NCBI GenBank assembly: GCA_005793025.1
Contig: SXQI01000123.1
Location: forward strand, 1-18,398
Direction of reading: 5' to 3'
Length of the DNA: 18,398 bases
Origin: Verrucomicrobiales bacterium
GTDB lineage: Bacteria > Verrucomicrobiota > Verrucomicrobiia > Limisphaerales > SXQI01
Below the pieces are notes generated by a model. That model saw only the letters and a program-made list of their open reading frames with translations. It did not search any database and was not told the origin of the DNA. Shown here in pieces: positions 14,498 through 18,398 of the stretch; the stretch's first letter is position 1, and every line of letters starts with the position of its first letter. The position numbers were made by a program, and so were the translations under genes.

Positions 14498-15412
14498 ATG
14501 TATTCGTTCTCCACCTGCTGGAACTCTCATCGGCACATTGATGGTCGCGCCATGCTCGAAGAAATCCGCGATTTGGGATTTGAGTATGCCGAATTATCCC
14601 ACGGAATCCGCATCAGTTTGCTCCCCGGAGTGTTCGACGCGGTCAGCGCAGGGGTGATCAAGATTTCGACCCTTCACAATTTTTGCCCCCTCCCGATCGG
14701 AGTCACCCACGCCGCTCCAAATCTTTATAAATTTTCTTCCGAAGACCGTCGCGAACGAGAGAACTCCTATCGCCAGACGATTAAGACCCTCGATACCGCC
14801 GTTCGAGTGGGAGCCAAATTAGTGGTTCTCCACACGGGCTGTATCGACATGAAGGATTACACCGATCGCCTCCTCGAAATGATCGAGAAAGGGGAGAAAG
14901 ACACCCCTAAGTTTGAAAAACTCTCGAGCGAATGTTCCGAGAAACGTGAGGCAAAAAAGGAGAAACCGCAGCAACTCGCCACTGAAATGATCCAAACATT
15001 GGCGGAACAGGCCGGTCTGCGTGATTTAATGCTGGGTATCGAAAACCGAGAGGCACTCGAGGAGATCCCCTTCGAGACCGACTTTAACCTTTTCCTGCGC
15101 CAAGTCCCTTCGCGCGTGGTGCGGTATTGGCATGATTGTGGCCATGCACAGATCAAGCACAACCTCGGCTACATCGACCACCGAATGCATCTCGAGAATA
15201 TGGCGGATCGATTAGAAGGTTTCCATATTCACGACGTAAAGTTCCCCGGCCAAGATCATTGTCCTCCCGGCACAGGGATGATCCCATTTGACCAATTGGC
15301 ACCGCTGGTTAAGCCTCACCACATCAAGGTATTCGAGCTAAGCCCAGGACTTGAGCCAGAAGCCGTAAAACAAGGGATTGCGCACCTCAAAGGAATCTGG
15401 GGGCCGGACTAA
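14498..15412 (+). CDS. Sugar phosphate isomerase/epimerase family TIM-barrel protein
   Basis: A 304-residue protein of the xylose-isomerase-like TIM-barrel superfamily, whose members isomerise or epimerise sugars or cleave phosphodiesters using divalent metal. Likely metal ligands are visible at strand ends: Glu182 in LGIENREAL, Asp213 and His216 in YWHDCGHAQ, His243/His245 in GFHIHDVK, and Glu280 in KVFELSPG. A charged insertion, about 128-158 (KGEKDTPKFEKL and following), is rich in Lys and Glu and probably forms an exposed helix. No signal peptide is seen, so it is probably cytoplasmic. I chose the ATG at 14498, giving MYSFSTCWNSHRHIDG; an upstream TTG lies inside the terminator stem-loop. 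There is no SD; the leader is the rpsU terminator itself. The flippase-like gene follows after 15 bases. The substrate is unknown. Confidence 0.85.
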   Translation: MYSFSTCWNSHRHIDGRAMLEEIRDLGFEYAELSHGIRISLLPGVFDAVSAGVIKISTLHNFCPLPIGVTHAAPNLYKFSSEDRRERENSYRQTIKTLDTAVRVGAKLVVLHTGCIDMKDYTDRLLEMIEKGEKDTPKFEKLSSECSEKREAKKEKPQQLATEMIQTLAEQAGLRDLMLGIENREALEEIPFETDFNLFLRQVPSRVVRYWHDCGHAQIKHNLGYIDHRMHLENMADRLEGFHIHDVKFPGQDHCPPGTGMIPFDQLAPLVKPHHIKVFELSPGLEPEAVKQGIAHLKGIWGPD

Positions 15413-15427
15413 AAAGGGCATCCGATC

Positions 15428-16516
15428 GTGATTACCCGCCGCAAAATTGTAGGATTAGCATGGCGTGGCGGTATTTGCCTCCTGTTACTCGCTTGGATTT
15501 TTCAGGCGATTTTCTACAACGAAGGACGAATCGCATGGAATCACCCGGACGCTGAGTGGCAGGCTCTCTCACGTTGGGAACGCCTGCAGATTGCTTGGCA
15601 GTTTGGCCCTTCGGAGCTTTGGAAAACCTTAGCTTCAATGGATTCGTGGTGGCTCTTCCTCTCCTTGGTATTGATGGGATTAACCATCCTGATCGGCGTG
15701 ATTCGCTGGCAAATCGTGCTTCGAGTTCACGGATTACAACTTCCCCTCGCTCGCACGACCCAGATTTCATTCGTCGCCCATTTTTTTAATTCCTTCCTCC
15801 TAGGATCCATCGGGGGTGATGTTCTCAAGGCCTATTACGTCGCTCGTGAAACCCATCACAAGAAAAACGAAGCCGTAGTCACCGTCGTCGTCGATCGATT
15901 GATCGGGTTATTCTCGATGCTCGTTTTTGGATGTATCATGATCATCCCCAGCTATGAATTGTTGGTCTCCAATCCACGACTTCGCGGAGTGGTGCTCACA
16001 GTATTCGCGATGACGGCGCTTTGTGGTGCTTTCTTGATTGTAGGTTTTTGGGGTGGCGTTTCCAAACGGTTACCTAAAGCTCGCGAATGGTTGCGTCGGT
16101 TGCCGAAAGGCGAGACTTTCGAGCGATCCCTTGAGGCCTTTCGACATTTCGGACGGGACAAAGCTTTTTTCTGGCGGATCGTCCCCGTAACCATGCTTCA
16201 AAACATAATCCTCGTCGCACATTTTTACGTTCTCACGCTCGGATTCCACCAACACGTTTCAGTCCTCGCACTCGCCGCTATTGTCCCCATCGTCACCAGC
16301 ATTTCAGCCCTTCCGATCACCCCCAGTGGGCTAGGTGTTCGTGAAAACCTTTACGTCTGGATGTTGGCCGTCCCGACCGTGGGTGTCCCCGCATCCCAAG
16401 CCCTTCTCCTCTCCCTAGTAGGCTACACAGGAAGCCTCGTCTGGAGCTTGGTGGGAGGAGTGGTTTATTTGACTCTCAAAGAGAAACAACATCTGACTGA
16501 GATTACTCGGGAATAA
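15428..16516 (+). CDS. Flippase-like polytopic membrane protein (LPG synthase TM / UPF0104 family)
   Basis: A 362-residue inner-membrane protein with about seven to eight hydrophobic segments, for example near 13-31, 74-97, 110-128, 150-175, 186-208, 250-272, 278-298 and 322-350. The family signature is visible: RWQIVLRVHGLQLPL, then FNSFLLGSIGGDVLKAYYVARET and VVVDRLIGL, and later ITPSGLGVRENLYVWML. This is the domain shared with the membrane part of lysylphosphatidylglycerol synthase MprF and related lipid flippases. There is no soluble aminoacyl-transferase domain, so it is probably a stand-alone lipid or lipid-linked substrate translocator. The GTG start at 15428 is supported by AAAGGG ending 9 bases upstream. 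It follows the isomerase gene by 15 bases and is probably co-transcribed with it. The substrate cannot be read from the sequence. Confidence 0.88.
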   Translation: MITRRKIVGLAWRGGICLLLLAWIFQAIFYNEGRIAWNHPDAEWQALSRWERLQIAWQFGPSELWKTLASMDSWWLFLSLVLMGLTILIGVIRWQIVLRVHGLQLPLARTTQISFVAHFFNSFLLGSIGGDVLKAYYVARETHHKKNEAVVTVVVDRLIGLFSMLVFGCIMIIPSYELLVSNPRLRGVVLTVFAMTALCGAFLIVGFWGGVSKRLPKAREWLRRLPKGETFERSLEAFRHFGRDKAFFWRIVPVTMLQNIILVAHFYVLTLGFHQHVSVLALAAIVPIVTSISALPITPSGLGVRENLYVWMLAVPTVGVPASQALLLSLVGYTGSLVWSLVGGVVYLTLKEKQHLTEITRE

Positions 16517-16631
16517 TTCCAGAACAGTTAGCCTTCAAGGTGTGCTTCAACCAAAGGCTTCCTGCTCCGAACACCGGGCTTGAAGTATCCCTGCAACGGT
16601 TCATCATGGGCTGATCAACCATCTGCGCCTT

Positions 16632-18398
16632 ATGATTCGTTTCATTCTGATTTTTTCGCTGGCTGGTCTCCTCACCCACGCCGCGCTTCCCATCATCTCC
16701 AATGTGCCCATTCAGCCGCTTTCAGCACAGGTGCATCGTTTGCTGGAAGCCTTGGATTTTCTTGGGGCTCCCCTGACAACCAAGGACAAGGAATCCTTGC
16801 TTGCAACGCTGGCCAAACCAGATGAGAACGCTGCTTCGACCGTCCAGTCCATCCTCGATAAGTATTGTTTGCTTGGCATCAACGTAAACCCTGAGTCACG
16901 GGTCAAATTGGAGGCCGGGGAAATGAAACGCGAATTATTGGCAGGGGGTTGGCGGAGTTTTCTGCTAAAGATTCACAACGAAGCCGGGGTTACCGCCAAC
17001 CTCGTTGCTGTCAGCCCCAATGCAAAATCGTCCTTCGAAGGGGGTGCGTTCAGCAATGTCTCGGATAAATATTTTCGAAAGACTGAAGGCAAAGGTTACA
17101 TCGACGGCAGTGATCCTGATCTATGGCTCGACCTGCAACTCTACGAAGGCCAGTTGATGCCGAAGGAACTTTCGGGGCTTGCTGTTGAATATCGAATTCT
17201 TCAACTCTACAGCCGCGATGCCGGACAACGGGAGGCTCGTTTACTCGTCAACGTCGGGCAAGGCACCCAAGATATTGGCTTCCGTAATGAAGCCCATCTG
17301 CTGTTCACCAGCGTCCCAGCGGTGGAAGTCACCCTTGGGGTCCGCGATGAAAACAATGAACCCACGACCGCTGGTTTCGTAATCAAAGATCGCCAAGGAC
17401 ATGTGTACCCATCACAAGCCAAAAGGTTGGCCCCTGATTTTTCTTTCCACCCGCAGATCTATCGGCGCCACGGCGAATCGATCCACTTGCCCGCCGGCCA
17501 ATATAACATCGAGTTTTCACGTGGACCCGAATCCCTCGTCCAAAATCGCACCATCCAAGTGGACGCCACCCATCGTCGGTTCGACTTCAAAGTCGAACGC
17601 TGGATTGACCCCGCCAAACTCGGTTGGTGGTCTGGAGATCACCATATCCATGCCGCCGGTTGTGCCCATTACACCAAACCGACTGAGGGAGTTCACGCTC
17701 CAGATATGCTCCGCCATTGTCAGGGCGAGGATTTGAAAATCGGGGCTAACCTGACTTGGGGTCCTTGTTTCGACTACCAGAAACAATTCTTCAGCGGGGC
17801 CAACGACAAAGTTTCGCAGTATCCCTACCTCCTTCGCTACGATGTCGAAGTCTCCGGATTCGGTTCTCATCAATCGGGCCACCTCTGCTTGCTGCGGCTT
17901 CGGGACCAGATGTATCCCGGAGGTGACTCCAAACATCACTGGCCAACCCTAGGCCTGAGCACCCTCCGCTGGGCGAAAGCTCAGGGTGCTCTGGTTGGTC
18001 CAGCGCATACCGGCTGGGGTCTGGGTGCGGGAACCTCCGATCTCCCTAATTATGTCGTCCCTCCATACGACGGCATTGGTGCCAACGAATATATCGTCGA
18101 TGTCACCCATCAATTGCCGGGGCCGGGAGGAAAAATGGTTCCCGCCGTGGATTTTCTTTCCACAGTGGATACCCCCTACCCTTGGGAGCTCAACATCTGG
18201 TATCACACGTTAAACGCTGGGTTTCGCACGCGCATCAGCGGCGAAACTGATTTCCCTTGTATCTACGGTGAACGCGTCGGATTAGGTCGATCCTACGTAA
18301 AACTGGCAGGGAAACTTGATTATGAGGATTGGTGCGAAGGCATCCGGGAAGGAAAAAATTACGTCAGCGATGGACGGAGTCACCTGTTCGATTTCAAG
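16632..18398 (+). CDS. Exported CehA/McbA-like metallohydrolase, truncated by the window end
   Basis: The frame is open from the ATG at 16632 to the last base, 589 codons, with no stop; the C-terminus is outside the window. The N-terminus is a short signal peptide (MIRFILIFSLAGLLTHA, then ALPII). A long N-terminal region, about 20-330, contains beta-rich segments ahead of the catalytic part, which starts with WWSGDHHIHAAG (Asp336, His337, His338, His340). Further candidate metal ligands are His413 and His417 in GSHQSGHL and His459 in GPAHTGWGLG. This arrangement resembles the PHP-type metal site of CehA/McbA-family hydrolases, named after carbaryl hydrolases. Exported members are common in Verrucomicrobiota and Planctomycetota, with unknown substrates; a pesticide role should not be assumed. 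The gene has no SD and follows the flippase gene by 115 bases, in which I see only a weak 6-base-pair hairpin. Confidence 0.85.
   Translation, partial: MIRFILIFSLAGLLTHAALPIISNVPIQPLSAQVHRLLEALDFLGAPLTTKDKESLLATLAKPDENAASTVQSILDKYCLLGINVNPESRVKLEAGEMKRELLAGGWRSFLLKIHNEAGVTANLVAVSPNAKSSFEGGAFSNVSDKYFRKTEGKGYIDGSDPDLWLDLQLYEGQLMPKELSGLAVEYRILQLYSRDAGQREARLLVNVGQGTQDIGFRNEAHLLFTSVPAVEVTLGVRDENNEPTTAGFVIKDRQGHVYPSQAKRLAPDFSFHPQIYRRHGESIHLPAGQYNIEFSRGPESLVQNRTIQVDATHRRFDFKVERWIDPAKLGWWSGDHHIHAAGCAHYTKPTEGVHAPDMLRHCQGEDLKIGANLTWGPCFDYQKQFFSGANDKVSQYPYLLRYDVEVSGFGSHQSGHLCLLRLRDQMYPGGDSKHHWPTLGLSTLRWAKAQGALVGPAHTGWGLGAGTSDLPNYVVPPYDGIGANEYIVDVTHQLPGPGGKMVPAVDFLSTVDTPYPWELNIWYHTLNAGFRTRISGETDFPCIYGERVGLGRSYVKLAGKLDYEDWCEGIREGKNYVSDGRSHLFDFK

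Noticed and set aside
16530..16559. Hairpin AGCCTT / AAGGCT after the flippase-like gene
   Set aside because: Six base pairs around an 18-base loop, with no T tract; not convincing as a terminator.
17517..18206. Minus-strand open frames of 140 and 85 codons at the right end
   Set aside because: They are shadows of the metallohydrolase frame, which runs through the whole region with a signal peptide and metal motifs.

Overview
The window looks like an ordinary chromosomal segment of a Gram-negative bacterium of the PVC group, most likely Verrucomicrobiota. This is inferred from protein style rather than from a marker gene: exported squalene-cyclase-fold and concanavalin-like proteins, a flippase-like membrane protein, an exported CehA/McBA-type metallohydrolase, a divergent RsmH and an RsmH-unlinked cell-wall cluster. 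GC content is intermediate, coding density is high, and many genes lack a Shine-Dalgarno (SD) sequence. I see no insertion sequence, phage, CRISPR array, rRNA or tRNA.

Layout. Positions 1-162 hold the tail of a fumarylacetoacetate-hydrolase-family enzyme, followed by prolyl-tRNA synthetase (239-1954, +). Facing proS is a minus-strand operon read from about 6960 down to 1976: an exported alpha/alpha-toroid protein with squalene-cyclase-type repeats (5891-6901), two tandem paralogous exported beta-proteins (4471-5901 and 3080-4474), and a divergent RsmH-type methyltransferase (1976-3034). The first three genes overlap each other by 11 and 4 bases and so are probably translationally coupled.

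A divergent control region (6902-7102) separates this operon from a plus-strand run: purC (7103-7990), a XerD-like tyrosine recombinase (7997-8911) and a NusG paralogue (8915-9421), with gaps of 6 and 3 bases. Facing it is a second minus-strand operon, alaS - ribBA - ribH (13872 down to 9438), which joins alanyl-tRNA charging to riboflavin synthesis. A 367-base divergent spacer then leads to rpsU (bS21, TTG start), which ends at a strong intrinsic terminator lying almost on the start codon of a sugar phosphate isomerase/epimerase-family gene (14498-15412). That gene is followed by a polytopic flippase-like membrane protein (15428-16516) and a secreted CehA/McbA-like metallohydrolase that runs off the window end (16632-18398).

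How it fits together. Most genes are housekeeping: translation (proS, alaS, rpsU, rsmH), purine and riboflavin synthesis, and chromosome dimer resolution. The part I cannot reduce to known biology is the exported three-gene module at 3080-6901. Its two paralogues each have a 2+1+2 architecture: two small beta-barrel-like repeats, a concanavalin-like sandwich, then two more repeats. They are coupled to a protein with a toroid fold that lacks a full DxDD catalytic motif. This is the best candidate for something undescribed here. Secondary points are a probably leaderless purC, an SD-bearing rpsU among SD-less genes, and the Xer-NusG pair.
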